From: Inia geoffrensis
Taxonomy: Eukaryota > Chordata > Mammalia > Artiodactyla > Iniidae
Direction of reading: 5' to 3'
Length of the DNA: 64,000 bases
Assembly: GCA_036417435.1 (NCBI GenBank)
Contig: CM070910.1
Location: 76,306,784-76,370,783 of the forward strand
A program made the translations under genes and the position numbers. The first letter of the stretch is position 1; each line of letters starts with the position of its first letter. The notes below the pieces were generated by a model. It saw nothing but the letters and a program-made list of their open reading frames with translations, did no database searches and had not been told where the DNA came from. Positions 63,596 to 64,000 of the stretch are shown here, piece by piece.

Positions 63596-64000
63596 TTGGC
63601 CAAAAAGGGCGTATGCGTTTTTTCCTGAATATATTCAGGAAAAAACGCATACGCCCTTTTTGGCCAACCAAGCAAGCCTGCAATGGAAATCCGCACTACA
63701 AGGAAGTCTCACTTCCCACCGATCAAAAGGGCCCTCCGAAAAAAATGTAAAATCCAGAGAGGCAGGACAGGCCATGGAGAACCGGCAGCCTTGTTATGCT
63801 GATGGGCGGGATGTAAATTGCCAACAGCCACTCTGGAGAAGTGGATGGTGTTTCCTGGAACAAAGAAAAAACCAAGCTAGAGAGCCTAGGGCACTTCCAC
63901 TTATGGTGCTATAGATTCGGAAAATTTAAATGAAAAAGACAGAGCCACACCAAAGTTTGGGGCTGCTCTGTGTACGGGAACCTTGACTATGGTACAATTT
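63596..64000 (+). repeat. Satellite unit 35, cut by window edge
   Basis: First 405 bp of a homogenised-type unit, with a perfect palindrome at 63,596-63,667. The array therefore continues to the right. Confidence 0.96.

Larger units (their letters stand above)
20148..64000 (+). repeat. Right satellite array (~1.74 kb monomers, copies 10-35)
   Basis: Twenty-six palindrome-marked copies in the same orientation as the left array, from a diverged edge at about 20,148 to beyond the window. Spacings run 1749, 1741, 1745, 1735, 1739, 1734, 1739, 1735, 1744, 1735, 1735, 1735, 1745, 1733, 1735, 1736, 1735, 1735, 1737, then six of 1736. Three domains are visible: a diverged edge (units 10-11), alternating dimers (12-23, with traces to 27) and homogenised monomers (28-35). 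Confidence 0.96.

Noticed and set aside
1..64000. CRISPR array or prokaryotic repeat system
   Set aside because: Repeat unit is 1.74 kb with no short direct repeats and spacers. L1 and retroviral sequence show a mammalian genome.

Overview
The window is mammalian heterochromatin. No functional gene is supported. About 59 of 64 kb is one tandem satellite with a monomer of 1,733-1,749 bp, and all copies face the same way. I counted 35 copies of a landmark palindrome: nine in the left array (1 to about 15,050) and twenty-six in the right array (about 20,150 to 64,000). Both arrays run off the window edges. The L1 3' ends are of the type found in whales, ruminants, pigs and camels (Cetartiodactyla). 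A ~1.74 kb L1-containing satellite matches what is known of the 'common cetacean satellite' of non-delphinid whales, so a cetacean is the best guess. This is inferred from memory of the family, not from a search.

Monomer anatomy, counted from the start of the palindrome: (i) phase 1-72, an inverted repeat that is a perfect 72-bp palindrome in 11 copies; (ii) phase ~95-950, a diverged copy of the last ~850 bp of an L1 element (end of ORF2, 3' UTR, fossil A-rich tail), sense on +; (iii) phase ~950-1,736, a half of unknown origin holding conserved EcoRI and XhoI sites and a 10-bp length polymorphism. In the feature list, units are numbered by their palindrome (unit 1 starts at 1,072), and 'long' or 'short' refers to presence or absence of the 10 bp.

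Layout: units 0-2 are long, units 3-8 short, and units 4-7 form two copies of a 3,468-bp dimer. Unit 8 carries a 712-bp deletion and unit 9 is broken at about 15,050. From 15,050 to 20,148 lies a non-satellite island: a 5'-truncated L1 with a possible 3' transduction, 1.3 kb of GC-richer unidentified DNA, a decayed class I (gammaretrovirus-like) endogenous retrovirus and another L1 3' UTR piece. Units 10-11 at the far edge are the most diverged. Units 12-23 alternate strictly long/short, giving a dimeric higher-order repeat of ~3.47 kb. Units 24-27 are all short but keep dimer traces. Units 28-34 are near-identical monomers (1,737 bp, then six of exactly 1,736 bp), the signature of recent homogenisation.

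The many 60-125 aa open frames are repeat-borne by-products of the monomer, and I annotate none as genes. The most interesting signals are the palindrome with compensated arm changes, the dimer-to-monomer transition, and the edge structure around the island.
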